A stretch of 64,000 bases of DNA from Epiperipatus broadwayi (taxonomy: Eukaryota; Onychophora; Udeonychophora; Euonychophora; Peripatidae). A model generated the notes under the pieces. It did no database searches. It saw only the letters and a list, made by a program, of their open reading frames with translations, and was not told the DNA's origin. Positions within the stretch are counted from its first letter, which is position 1. Each line of letters starts with the position of its first letter. The stretch lies in assembly GCA_028023455.1 (NCBI GenBank), contig JAQFVV010006309.1:1134511-1198510 (forward strand), given 5' to 3'. Of this stretch, positions 38,055-51,330 are shown in pieces. A program made the position numbers and the translations under genes.

Positions 38055-39560
38055 ATGACTTAATCTACATAAGTCATGACCATTACACTTGTACACACAC
38101 ATTCACCATTTGTATTTTTATATTGGATTATTTCCATCATCTAATATGTTCTTCAGGAAAATGCACATCTACCATCATTTTTTTCAGTGTGTTCACATAT
38201 TAATTTTTTATAATTATTATTGTTTTTTAATTTCAGTAATTATGCATTGCTAGAATAGTCATCTATTCAGGTTTTTAACCTAGACTCTTCAACACTTCAA
38301 ACTTCTCTAAGCTTACATCATAGGAAATTGCTCAAATCAATGCATGTATATTGCAGGAAATGATATTTTGTCCCATTATTTTCAGAGAACCATAGATTTA
38401 CACTGAAGGCATTATTATTATTACATTGTTAGAACTGTTATTGGTTTCGATTTATTTATTTTATCATATTCAAACTTCATTTTAAGAAAGATAATTTCAG
38501 TATTAAATGCTAGAACTTTTAAATTATTTTACTTTAATTTGAAAAGAATTTACATGCTATTTTCTACAAGGATTTTAAATGCAATGTTTTATTTGAAATG
38601 TTGAATATTACTTTCATTTTTCAGTGTGTTGTCTTTTGACTTAATTTAATATTATTAAAGTGTTAACCAAAATAGTCAATGATAAAGGAATTTAGAAATA
38701 GTAATTACTATTATATGAATGCTTATTTAAAACAATTTATGAATTATTTATCATATTTTAAAAATGCTGATTTTAAAGTTATTTCTGCATTTGCATTTTT
38801 TTTTTTAAAAAAAAGAAATGTTTGTTGGTCATGAAAATTGAATATATATTTTCTCTTTAAAATATTATAAATTATTTGCATAAGAATATTTTGTGGAAGA
38901 AATGGATATTATTATGCATTTATTTCTATTAATGTATGCATGTTGAATACTGATATGAAATATTTATTTTTTCTAGGACTAGAACTTAAGATATTATGCT
39001 CTTGTCAATTTTATTGGTCTGCTGAGTATTTTTATCTGTTCTAAAGGATAAAATATAATACTGAGCTGTATTTAATATTTATTTGATCCACATTTTGGCA
39101 ATATACATTTTATTACTGTTGAACATGCTTATCTATTTTTTTAAATGATATTTATTGTCAATAAAGTATGAATAATATGTATAATTAACTCCAGGAAAAC
39201 CTACAATTTATTCTATAACATGTATATTACTTACAAAATATGACTTTTGTGCTCTTTTTAAAATTTATTACAAATCTTCAACATTATATTTATGGCTCCA
39301 AATTATTATACTTAAAATATATTTGTTTTTCAAGAAGATTTATTGCTCCTTACTGCCTTCTATTTAAAATATATGCTTTTTGTTTACATTCACTGTGAAA
39401 CTCCAACTTATATATTCCAAAATAAAATATTATTATCATTTGCACAATATGTTATTAAATGCATACCATTTAAGTATTATAAATGTGTTATATTTAAACA
39501 GCATTGCAAAAAAAAAATCAACAGATGTCACATGACCTAATTTAATATAGCTTGTGTTTA
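38055..39560. other. AT-rich non-coding stretch
   Basis: A short CA run at about 38032-38044 lies at the palindrome edge. The 65-codon frame 39343-39540 has no recognised motif. No repeat family matched. Confidence 0.45.
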
Positions 39561-39568
39561 CAAATGTT

Positions 39569-39917
39569 ATATATAAAGCTCACAAAACAAACCTTAACAA
39601 GCTTTGTAGATTATCCCCAACCTATGACCATTTTCTGCTACTGGTGTCCTCAGTATTATATGGTATATCTGAACTTAGTTCAGTCCCATATGGCTATTTA
39701 AGTTAGCTAGCTGGATTAAAAGACATATGGATGTCTGAAAATTTCAGAGTTTCTACTTAATAGTTATACATTAAATAAAGTGCTGGGCTTGTCCTGGTAT
39801 TTTCAATCTAATGATTAAATATCCTAGCATCTCACTGAGGACACCAGTAGCAGAAACTGGTCTGAGGTTGGGGGTATTCTACAAAGCTTGTTAAGAGTTT
39901 GTTTTGCAAGCACCATA
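39569..39917 (+). mobile_element. R3-family inverted-repeat element, about 349 bp
   Basis: The left arm 39569-39654 is the imperfect reverse complement of 39833-39917 (core caagctttgtaga... and ctgctactggtgtcctcag). Between them the forward part shares with the 34-kb insertion gaacttagttcag, cccatatggctatttaag and, near the right arm, tcctagc-tctcactga and the GAAAC-tggtctg block. This is the same family with an independent inverted arm, which supports a family-wide way of making such ends. Confidence 0.88.
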
Positions 39918-42900
39918 TATAATATATTTAAATAGCTACAATAGTTACTATTTACTTTACTAGTAATAAATAAATACTGCTAATGGCTATATATTATTTG
40001 TGTCAGTGATTTCAATGTCTGCTTACCACACACATTAATTGCTGTTTATTGATTTAATCTTCAATTTGTCTGGAGATCCTGTAAATTCTTCAGGGTATCC
40101 AAGGACTTTTATTAGACTGTATCCTGTATATTGGTGTGAATATAAAGACTTAAGGACTGTTTATTTTATTTGTTAAATGGATACAAAATATTTAGTTTTA
40201 ATATTTATTTTTACATGTATTATATTTACTTTATTTTTTGTATTATTTTATGTATAGGTTTAACATGCATTTTTATATTAAATTCTCGAATACTATCAGA
40301 CTTATTAAATTTTGAAGTGTATTATACTTAGCCCTTTTTGAAATTTATTTAGAATGTGGATAATGTTTAGAAGAGGTCAGAAAGTTGATATATATTTTTA
40401 TTATTGAATTATTTTTGCCAAAATTTTATATGCTTAACTATATTTTGCTATATTTTCCATATTTTATTGATGATATGCATCAGCTACTTAATGTTATTAT
40501 AGAAGATAGTAATAATAACCCTATGTTATGTATTGTTTTATTATGCTAGTGAGTTTTATTATATCTTTGTGATACTAAGCATTAAGCATGTAATGCTGTA
40601 TTTAGTCAACCCTTCTTTTTTTAAAGGTTTATTCTCAAATTTTATGACTAGTTACAAGTTTCTAGCTCATTATTACTTCATTGTATATGTGCTTTTCTAA
40701 GTTTATGCTATCATATTATTTTGCCATTGCTTTTTCAATCTCTTGATGTGTATCTAGGTGATATATTTATTTAAAGGCACATGATGCTCAACCATGTCTT
40801 TATCCTGGCTTTTTAATATGTTTTGAAGGTAATGCATTATGTCAATCATGCCTTTTATTTGCACACTTTATAAATTGGAGTGATTTTGATGTGTAGATCT
40901 TGTGGTATACCAATGTACTTAACTAGCATATCCAGATGTTTTACAACCTGATAAAATATGTTTGTTATGAAATTTATAACTGTCACGTGGATACAAAAAT
41001 TTATACATCTTCAAAAATTTATTGTTGCTGAAGAATGGTAAGATTTTATCCTACTTAGAGTTATTGAATATATTTCACATAGTGATTATATAATAAAAGG
41101 TGAGTTTATTAAAAGTGAGAACTTTATTGAATTTATAAGAAATTATATTAAGATTTCTAATTTACTGATTATTTTTATTAGTATTTTAAATTGTAAACTA
41201 TAATTTTATTTTTCATCTGGGAAATTTTGTAATTTATAAAGCTTTTTAAATAACTTAATGTTTGTTTTTCCATGTCATAAATGCCAATAAATATTATTTT
41301 AATTATTAACTTATGATTCCTTATCTTTATCATCAACATCAGCATTCTCAGAAATCTAATTATACCACACAATATTTTATTTATGCATTATTATCATAAG
41401 AGTACAAGAAAATGTGATCTCAAAGTCACCTTATTAATTTATGTTTCTGATGTTAAATCGACATCCTTGAATATGATTATTTTATTTATCTTAAAATAAT
41501 AAGATCGTTTTATTCATGTGCTATAAAATCATTTTATTTATCTTGAGATAAAATAATAAGACCACTTTACTTATTCATCTTGAGTTAAGATCATGTGATT
41601 ACTTTATTTCATGTGTATATGGTTAGAAGAAAATTTGTTGATGTGATATTTGGATAGTAACAAAATACCTTTTCTATTCTTAATATCATGAATGCCATCC
41701 TAGAAGATTATAATTATTTTTAATATAAGAGTTTTCATATTTAATTTAAATTTAATAATTTTTTAATTTACTAAGATATCATCTTAAAGGTAAGGTCATA
41801 TCTTATTGTTATTATTTGTCACAAAGATCACATTCCTGGTTGATTTTAAGAATTAAAAGAAGAATAAGATTTTGGTTATCATAAGAATAAATCATAACCC
41901 TGAAATTTGTTTATGATAATTATTTTAATAAGCAATTGCTATGTCTAAGATCTGATTATTTAAAAGAATTGATTAAGTATAAGATTTAATTCTATTTTAG
42001 AAGATGTGTTAGATGAAGAATATTGAAAGTAACCTAACCTTCTGTATAATGCGCAGCATAAGATTTTAAGAAGTGGTTTTTAATAAGAAGAAGTATTAGA
42101 ATACTCTCCTCCTGATGTCTTGTTTATTAAAGCAGAATATTAGAACTCATCTTTTGATTTGATGTTTGCATTTGTCTTGATGTATTTCTCTTAATTAAAG
42201 CAGCATATATAAGAGCTAGCCTAAACTATGAGCTATTTATTATAAATAGCTTAAACCATGAGGCTTATTATTATGGTTATTACTATAGAAATAGCCTCTC
42301 TGGCTATACTCGTCCTCCTTCCTTCTGCTCCCGTTGGTTACAATTATTTATATTTTATCGCCATTTGTTATGTTGATTACACTATATATATATACCCAAT
42401 ACACAACATGCTTTAAAACAGATTTCATATATTTTATAGTTGTAAGAATAAATGAAGAAAATCTTTAAATCCTTGTTTATAAATAAATTAGCAAAATTGC
42501 CTTAAAATGCAAGAGAAACAAATCAATTTATGAACGCATATTTTAAAAATCAAAAATTCTCATTTATAACAATTATTTTTTAATAGAGATAAAATAATTG
42601 TAAATATCTTTTATTTTTTTTTTGTAATATGCTTTAAAGGACAAAATTGATAATCGAAGAGAATAAAAAGAAATGTAAATATTTATTTTAAGAAACATTT
42701 GTTACATATAATAAAAAAAAATCCATAAGCAACAACAATGTAATTTAGTACAAAATGAGTTCATATTAGCACATGTAAAATCATTTGCCTAAAAAAAAAA
42801 AAAACCAAAATGCATTAAAACTTTCTTTGAAATAATAATATAAGAACTGTTGCAGAAATAAAAAAAAAAAAGGCTGACCCTTGAATCCAGGTTTAAAAAG

Positions 42901-43878
42901 AAATTGTTCATACGTGATCTCATTATTCTGTGAAACTATCTGAATTTTTTATGTCAAATATTACAAACATGTTAGTGAAAGAACTTATCATTTTCAAATA
43001 TTCTCACAACTCATGATATTCAGAGATTAAAAAAAAATAATTATCTTCTTTCATTTTCTTTTAATAGCCCGTTTGTCAAGAATACTGGTAATTGTTAGTA
43101 GTGCCCTTGCGGTAATTATCTGTGAATTCATAAGCGTTTTCTGTTAGTTGATTTCAATATTGATGATTAACATTTTAAAGTGATTTTTGCAACGTTGAAA
43201 ATCTTTCTTTTTTCCTGAAATACTTTTATTAGAACTTCTTGCAAATAATATAATTTCAAGAATGATAATAATGACTCTGATACTTTATTTTCCTTTCTTT
43301 ATAATAGATTTTCAAAATGATATTGATTTGTAATGACTCCTGATTTATTTATTTTTTGTCTTGTTTTATTCCACGCTTTCAGAAATGTTCTATATTATAG
43401 ATTTCAAGTGGACACCCTTATTTACGAAAATGTATAAGTCAAAAACTTTGAAAAAGAAATGTATGCTTATAATTCTGGAGTTCTTCACTAATAGAAGTTA
43501 AAATGACAATTATAAAAATGTAAATAGCATATAGTTGTGGGCATTTCAGGGTATTTGTAATTACAATAATGTTAATAAAAATTACATTTTATGTTATGGA
43601 AATTTAATTTTAAAAAAGGACTTAATTGTCTTAGAAAACAAAATCAATTAAAAATATTGTGCATGAGTATGTATGTTGTGAAGACTTTCACAAACAACTT
43701 AATTATTAGTTTTCAATTGGTTTCTAAGCCTAATTAATCACAATCTACTCAGTGTAAACCAGGGACATTAATCATAGGAACTAATCAAAATAGCAAGGCA
43801 TATTTTTAAGATGATTCTGTCTCTAGCCTTTGAAAAACCAGGGCAACAATTAAATAGAGACTTTCATTAAATTAAGGT
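39918..43878. other. AT-rich non-coding stretch, with a possible LTR-like segment
   Basis: No coding gene seen. At 41,440-41,620 imperfect short repeats of tattttatttatctt-a-aataataaga occur three times. At 42,203-42,217 a TATATAAGAGCTAG core-promoter-like sequence is followed by repeated tagcctaaactatgag units and a pyrimidine-rich less AT-rich patch (ctcgtcctccttcc). This could be the end of an LTR, but no partner LTR or target duplication was found. Confidence 0.35.
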
Positions 43879-43879
43879 A

Positions 43880-45440
43880 CCTTCGATATAAAAACATATT
43901 GCAGGAGAAAAAATCGGGCAATCAAAAAAAATCTTCATTTAAAAAGAATCTATTCACATTGATATATATATATTCCGAATTGGCCAGAATTTTAAATGAA
44001 GAAGTGAGACATGCAATTAAATTTGTGAAGAAAGAAAAAGTTCCAGGTAATGATGGAATTATAATTGATATATTAAAAGAAGCAGGTGAAGAAATAGAAA
44101 TTTTTTAGCAAAGATATATTCCAAATATCTAAATGATAAAGATGTACCAGATGATTGGAAGAATGCAGTATTAATATTAATATTTAAGAAAAGTGATAAA
44201 GAAGATATTAGAAATTACAGACCTATCAGCCTTTTATTAGTTTTATACAAAATTTTTACCAAGATAATTACAACTCGTCTACAGAGAACATTGGATTTCT
44301 ACCAACCAAGAGAACAAGCTGGATTTAAAAGTGGTTTTAGTACAGTGGATCATATCCAGGTATTGAGAGAAGTTATTGAAAGAACAAATGAATATCAGTT
44401 GCCATTATGGTTTGGATTTGTAGATTATGAAAAGGCATTTGATTCTATAAACATTTCTTCAGTAATTAAAGCATTGGATCATTAAGATATATTTTGAAGA
44501 ATATTTATAAAAATACAACAGCAACAATTAAATTACATAATGATACTAGGAAAATCAACATTGAGAAGAGTGTAAGACAGGATGACTCCATATCTCCAAA
44601 ACTTTTTACAGCAGTGCTGCAACAAGTATTTTGTGGATTAAAATGGAAACTAAAGGAGTGAAAGTAAATGGAGATTATTTAAGTCATTTAGATGTTACAG
44701 ATGATGAGTTGTTTTTGCAAATAATACTTTAGAGCTACAAGAAATGTTGCAGGAGTTATCAGATGAAAGTAGGACTTAAGATAAATTTTAAAAAGACTAA
44801 AGTAATGTTCAATGGATTTTCTCAAAATATGAAAATAAAGACTGATTATGCTGAGATAGAAGAAGTTAACAGCTACAAATGTCTTGGTCAGATTATTAAT
44901 ACAGATGAAAACATAATAGATGAAATTAATCTTGGAATTAAACTTGGTTGGAGTGCTTTTGATAGAAATAACTTGATAGTAAAAGGAAATATGCCTATGT
45001 GTTTGAAAAGGAAGGTTTTTAATTATTGTGTTTATCAGTTCTTACTTATGGATCTGAGATTTAGATACTTAATAGAAGAGCAATACAGAGACTTTAGACC
45101 AGTCAAAAAAGTATGGAGAGATACATGTTAGGAGTAACAAGAAGAGATTGAAAATGCAATATATGGGTAAGAGAACAAACAGATGTTACTGACTTTTTTG
45201 AAAAAATGAAAAGACTGCAGTTGGGATTGACATATTGCTAGAAGAGATGATAATAGATGGACAATTGAAATCTTAACCTGTATTCCAAGAGATTGTAAAA
45301 GACCCAGTAAGAGACCACATGTGCAAGGGTGATGTGAAGAAGAGAAGCTAAAGATAGGAGAAGCTGGATTGAACTTGGAGAGACCTTAATCCTGCAGTGG
45401 ATTTATAATGGTTGATGATGATGATGGTGGTGGGTCTACT
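43880..45440 (+). pseudogene. RTE-type non-LTR retrotransposon, 5'-truncated RT and C-terminus
   Basis: The most complete coding remnant. RT landmarks in order: VPGNDGI (about 44041), VPDDWKNAVL (44143), NYRPISLL (about 44213), QAGFKSGFSTVDH (44312-44352), GFVDYEKAFDSI with a catalytic Asp (about 44413-44448), a segment related to 'QGDxISPKLF' (44577-44607), and LDVTDDELF (44689-44715) at the second catalytic box with both Asp kept. The frame 44763-45131 gives VGLKINFKKTKVMFNG and YKCLGQII, the RT thumb. Stop-interrupted C-terminal matches include ARRDDNRW (about 45234-45258). Stops at 44106, 44483 and others, plus several frameshifts. The 5' part with an AP-type endonuclease is missing. The end runs into a gatgatgatgatggtggtgg tail, as is common for RTE 3' ends. 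Confidence 0.88.
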
Positions 45441-48400
45441 ACCTAAAATTCAATAAAATATTAAGTTCAATTAAATATTGAAAATAATAATATTCTTTTG
45501 ATGATTTCTGATAGGATGATAAAATATCAAAATGCAATTAGTAAATTGTTAGTTATTACATAAAATTTTTCTTATCTTAGCTCTTGTAAAACCAGTATTT
45601 CAGTAAAAAAGTTAGGGTGATTAGTCTCTTTTGAGGCAACATTGTTCATAAGTAACTTTTAATTAATTTTAGCTAAAATTAATATATTATGTGACATAAC
45701 AGAAATTCAATGAAAAACAACTTTTGATATTGGAATTATTTTAAAATCATTTGTATATTTTTTTTAATGCTCCTTGGAAGAGTAGGATTCTGCAGTTGTA
45801 TGTGATTTGACAGTTTTTACCTATTGATTAAAAAAAAACTTTTTTAATACTGGAGCAATAAAAACAACAATTGTTAAAACTTTGTAAAAAATAAAGATAA
45901 CAGTTGTTACAATTTTGTTTGTAAAGATAAATATGTTTGGAAAAAAAAAATCACAAATGTTATGTATAATAATTAAATATTATAAAGATAATGAAAAATA
46001 GATTATTGCAACATATATAATAAAATAGTTTTTCTAGAGATCGCTATCATTTATAATATAATTTTCACTAACTCTTAACATAATATCCAGGTCCATATCG
46101 TAATGGTATATAAATGACGGATGGGTTAACTCTTATTTATTATACCGCATGTACTGGATAAGCCAAAATTTCAGTGATAAAGATTGGGATAAATTCAAGC
46201 TTGTTACTTCTAAATCATAAATCTATAACTTCATAACTAAATATTATTAAATATGTTAATGAAATTCAAATTGCTTATTAATGTAATTCAGAAACAAAGG
46301 GGGCAGTTTACTGAATGTGGATTATATTTCAGATAATAAATATAAAAAAAATATTCAAATATCTTAATCTTTTAGTATTCAAAAAGATAATCATTCATTA
46401 AAATTTAAACAAGCAATCAAAATAGAGTTTCAATATTATCTGAGTAAAGCAAATAAATTGATTAAAAAAAGGTACTAAAACATGACCTATAAATATAGAT
46501 AAATGGTGTAGTCTTAAAAGAAATAAAATGAAGGCAATCTTTCAAAAGAAATAATTAGTTCTTATTTTATTTATGTATACATAAGAATGGCAATAAAACA
46601 ATACCAATAATAGCCATTGCATCACAGAGGCTTCTTAATTAATTTTATGGACATTACATTTGACTAATATACATCATCATATGTTTATATAAGATGTTAT
46701 ATAATAAGTGTGCTAATAGCTTATTAATTAAGTCATGTGATATATGACTTGATTTCCTTCCAATTGCATTTATATAAGATATATTCCTTTATATAGTAAA
46801 GACAATTTCAGTTATATATAACTAAATAACACAATATTTTAGCTTATTAATAATTAAATAATTCAAAATGATTGGAAATCCATTCTTTGATGAATAATCG
46901 CTAAATATTAAGTTCAACAATTTTCTCTTTAATCTTAGATATGCATGATATTCTCCTTAAATGACATTTTTCTTCTTATAAATAACTAGGTATAATCTAC
47001 ACATCAAGAAAATCCCTTTTATTTAGAGACAAAATACTTCAAACACAACAGGAGCATAACTGTATATGTTTATACAAGATATAAGCTTCATTAACATTTT
47101 ATAGGCATTTAAAAATAATACTGCAATGGTTCTAAGAGCGTTTACTTCATAGTACACATTTAGGGATGACTCTCTAAGTCTCTAGGATCATATATAACAT
47201 TTCTATGCTATACAATAAGTATGTGTGTCGTGAATCATATATGATTTAATTATAAAATTCAATACTTGTTGCTTTAGTTCACAGTTTTCAATGGAGAAAT
47301 GCTAAAAAAAATAAAATACAATATATATATATATGTGTGTGTGTGTGTGTTTGTTTGAATATCAATTATAATCCGTTTGATCTTTCCCTTGTTTTCTCAT
47401 TTTATTAACAAATAATAACAACAAAAATAATAATAGTTTCAAAGCCTAAATTTCATTTTCAAACTCAGGTAAATGGAGTTTTGTTTGTAGTATATCCAGA
47501 TCTGGAGTGGTTTTAGCTAGTTGTGAAATATTTCCTTCTGCAGATTAATTAATAACCAGAATAGACAGGTGGGGTTTAATTAATAGTTCTTGGAAATGCA
47601 TAGTATTGATGTTGATTTTTGTTCCAAGAATATGGAAGATAGTTGTTCACTACAATTCTTCTTTTATATGTACACCTTTGCATTAATGATCTCCAACTGA
47701 TATAATCTAACAGATGACAACAAAGAACAGGTGAAATCTCAGACAACTAAGTTGTTTACTGATGTATCTTAATAATCATACAGACTTTAAATGAATTTTC
47801 TCCTTTTCAAATAATAAAATGAAGCAAATTTTATTAGACTATATAGAAGCATAAACAGAATAATAGTGTGCATAATAAAAATATTCATAAACCCACCTTG
47901 CAATTCTCCTATTATGTCAGCAATTTCCGTAGCATTTTAAAATTATCCCATTCTTTGAGTTATGAACCGTCCAACTTCCATTATTAATTATCAGATCCAT
48001 GCACATATTAGATGATAATCTTTTTTAATGCACATATTAGATGATAATCTTTCTTTTAAATTTCTTTTCAAACAATTTAGTGTCCAATTGAAAAAATCAA
48101 ATATTTAAAAAGAATAATAGATAATTTTTATAAAAATTATTTTAAAATGTATATAAAAAATTTAGATTACAAATTCATTCTTTAATTTTTACAAGTAGAT
48201 GTGCACACATCTTTGGCTATCCTTGCTATTAACATTATATATAATATCAATTTAATATAATTTAGTTATCTCCTTTCTTTTTTTATTTATACTGCATTCT
48301 CAATACAACATTAAACAAAATATCAAATTTAAATGTGTCAAAAAAATGAAAATTGAATATTTAATGCAAATTATACTATCAAATATTTGCACATTTAAAT

Positions 48401-48954
48401 AGTTATACATGTCAAAGATTATAAGATGTTTATTCTTTTAAAAAATCTTGAAGTAGTTAATAAACTTTCCTCTTTTCTTTTATAATCATTTTTTTAAACT
48501 ACAACTACCTTAGAAATTGAGCTCTATAATCCTTACAATATAGTGCTATAGAATGTTGTTTCCAGTGCTAGGATATTATGGAGAAAATTAAATAGTATTA
48601 TCATGGTATTTAGTTTATGTAGATCTTTATACCTTGAAAAACTATGACATTGATATAAAAATTAGATTCAGAATATTGTCATCTTCATAATAGCCTCCAT
48701 ATTGCCAAAATATAATACAAGCAGATGTAAGTAATAGGATACAGAGTCAAACTAATATTATAAAAATACAAGTTAATAAAAACAGGAAAAATTGAGATAC
48801 ATGCAGACAGCACATTTGGAAACACAATTGGATGTTTGATGTTTAACTATAATTTTTCAAATTTCTTATGAACTCAAATCAATAAATCATTTGATTATAT
48901 ATATATAATATTTAAAATATGAGCATAATTAATATACTTGGACTTTAAATGTAA
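45441..48954. other. AT-rich non-coding stretch
   Basis: No gene recognised. A (TA)n(TG)n dinucleotide run lies at about 47318-47352, and a 29-bp near-perfect tandem duplication (gcacatattagatgataatct) at about 48001-48055. Confidence 0.45.
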
Positions 48955-49150
48955 TATAGGGGATTTGAATGCAGATTTTCAAGCTTCCTTCAGCTATCCA
49001 CTCTATCTCATTCAATTGATGCACATAATGACACATATGTGAAAAAGATAAATGATCTTCAATATATGTATTTCATGCTGCAACCAGCCTTCATCAATTG
49101 GTCCAGATCATCAACTCCCACATATATATTGTAACTTAAATAAAAGAGAT
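48955..49150 (-). repeat. Repeat family R1 (reverse orientation)
   Basis: In reverse it contains atatgtgggagttgatgatctgg, a gatgaaggctggttgcagcatg section, gaagatcatttatctttttc, atgtgtcattatgtgcatca and the tRNA-like end gaatgagatagagtgga then ctgcattcaaatcccc. Closest to the 52.6-kb copy. Confidence 0.8.
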
Positions 49151-49479
49151 CCAAATATTGGTGGCTTAAATCATCAATTTCTACTTAAGATTTAAAAAAA
49201 TCTATCATAATATCAATACTTAGGAACTAGCCATTTCAGCTATCTGGAATCTGGCCTATTTCAAACCCTAGTTACCAGTCATTGTATCCTCAATAAACAA
49301 GTAGGAACTATAAACAAATTATTAAGAACAAACTATTATAACTCAGGAAATAACATCAAGTGGGTGAATACATTGGTAACTCAACAAAATATCTTCTCAA
49401 TAAATCCAACAGTAGATTTTACCCACTTTCATCTCTTGATTTGATGTCATGTGCATATTTAAGTGAATAACAAGTGAAT

Positions 49480-49600
49480 ATGGTCTAGCAGGGTGCCACT
49501 AGGCTATTTGAACCTAGACAAAGTTATATCTTATAACCTTTTCACATGTACTGGGTTTGAACCCCTTTTGGTACTTTATTTCTAACAAAAATGAAGGATT
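49480..49600 (-). repeat. tRNA-like promoter motifs, possible old SINE
   Basis: On the minus strand ggggttcaaacccagtac resembles a tRNA B box, and tagcctagtggca resembles an A box. The A box lies after rather than before that B box, so this is not an intact tRNA; it may be two overlapping SINE scraps. Confidence 0.3.
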
Positions 49601-49917
49601 TTGCTTTTAGACACATATCACTGTATGCACTAACATTTAGGTAAACACAAAACATCCTTAAACTAAAGTGGTGTATATAAAATTCATCAGACAGAAATCC
49701 TCTCTTAGATCTTAACATAATAAATGTTTCAATATCTTTATAAGTTTTACTAGCTTATATTATACTATTAATTTAGGATTGCAATTCACTCGTCCTTGCA
49801 TGGTGTGGATGATGGAATGGTGGTTATTATAATGATTCACGAATGTCAACTAAATAACATGAAATCACTTATTTATATATGGCCTTTAAACATTTATCTA
49901 GCTCATTAATTAAAATG

Positions 49918-49950
49918 TGATGATGATGATGATGATGATAATGATAATGG
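49918..49950. repeat. GAT/AAT microsatellite
   Basis: Seven or more gat units passing into gataat units. Confidence 0.85.
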
Positions 49951-50939
49951 TTTCAACCATAGCTTTAGAACTAAGCCTTATCATAAAACTTACTTTTTAG
50001 AAGTTCATAACTATTTGTTAATCTTAGTATATCTACCTAGATCTTAAATAATTAATATTCACCACTGATGATGAATGATCACAACTAATAAAGAATACTC
50101 TCAATGAAAATATACACCTCATTTAATAAAACAAATTAACATTTATTACTGCATTTCTAACATATACACATAATTTATAGATAAACATGAAAATTTATAT
50201 GCATAATAATAATAATTGATTATATTGCAATCATAAGATTAATTTTAAGTTCTTCCCCCTTTCCCATCAAATATATAATGTATATCAAATTGGATAACCG
50301 ATTTGCTAAAATTTTTCATCCACAAGAAAAATATTTCATACTAAAAAAAAAATAAACACTTTTTTGTGCATACATACTTTAGATCTTTATACATCTAACC
50401 TTAACATATAAAGTAGAGTGCTTAATGAGAAACTCTTAGTGGAATTGAAAGAAAAAGATTTCCAGAAACAAGTTTTTAAATTACTTCTCCCCCTTCCCTC
50501 TAAACTACTTCTAAGATCACTATTCCTTAAATCCAAAAAAATAATCCAATATTTCTAATGCAGTCTCTTATTCTCACATTCATACACCATTATATACATG
50601 TAACAAGTTAATATATTACTGTGCATGTGTGTTTATCCCCATCATAACTAAACATGATTTAAAAACAAAATAATACAAAAAAAATCTTTTACATATTAAC
50701 CAACTTTTCATAATTTTAGATTAATATACAATAATACCCTTTAGAAAATAAACTTCATTAATAAGCAGGGTACAATAGTTTTAGCATATATAAAATTATT
50801 ATTCAAGGTTATAGCTATTATTATTGAAGAAATCTTTGGTCTAACTCAATTTTGGTTGTTTTAAATGTTCTGAGGTAAAAAATATATAAAACTTTATTTC
50901 TAAAATTTTACGAATAGTCTTTGATATCATAAAAAAGAA

Positions 50940-51330
50940 AATATATAACAAAAATTCATATTACCAGTCCCTTTTTATTCTGTGGAGGCTTCCAAGAGTT
51001 CAAAATTAGCTTTTTAAACATCTATACTTTTGCAGCAAACAATTTCCACAGTTCACTGGAACAGTTTCTTTTCCTGAGGCTTATAATTATTTAATGGTGA
51101 TGATGTTATTTGCTTTAGTGGGAATCATTTGGCACTGGAACTGTTTCTTCCCTTCCTGTTAAGTATAATTCTTCTAATAAATGGAGTATATCAGTTGTTC
51201 TCCTGTTCATAATTTTTGTTGGGTTTAAATTCAGTCACTGGAATAACTGGACTAGCTGATTCAATACTTATTAGTAGATTAATTTTTTTTCTTCAGCCTT
51301 CAAATGCAGGTGCGTGTTTTCTTTTACTTA
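50940..51330 (-). other. Higher-complexity segment with protein-like minus-strand reading
   Basis: The minus strand gives stop-interrupted translations that look less like random AT-rich sequence, for example ILHLLEELYLTGREE followed by TVPVPNDSH, and later SELWKLFAAKV then KLILNSWKPP. I do not recognise the family. It could be a decayed coding exon, a retroelement piece or chance. Confidence 0.2.

Noticed and set aside
40981-42405. A complete solo LTR running from tgtcacgtgg to acccaataca
   Set aside because: The TG...CA ends are suggestive, but the flanks give no matching 4-6 bp duplication and no second copy exists in the window.
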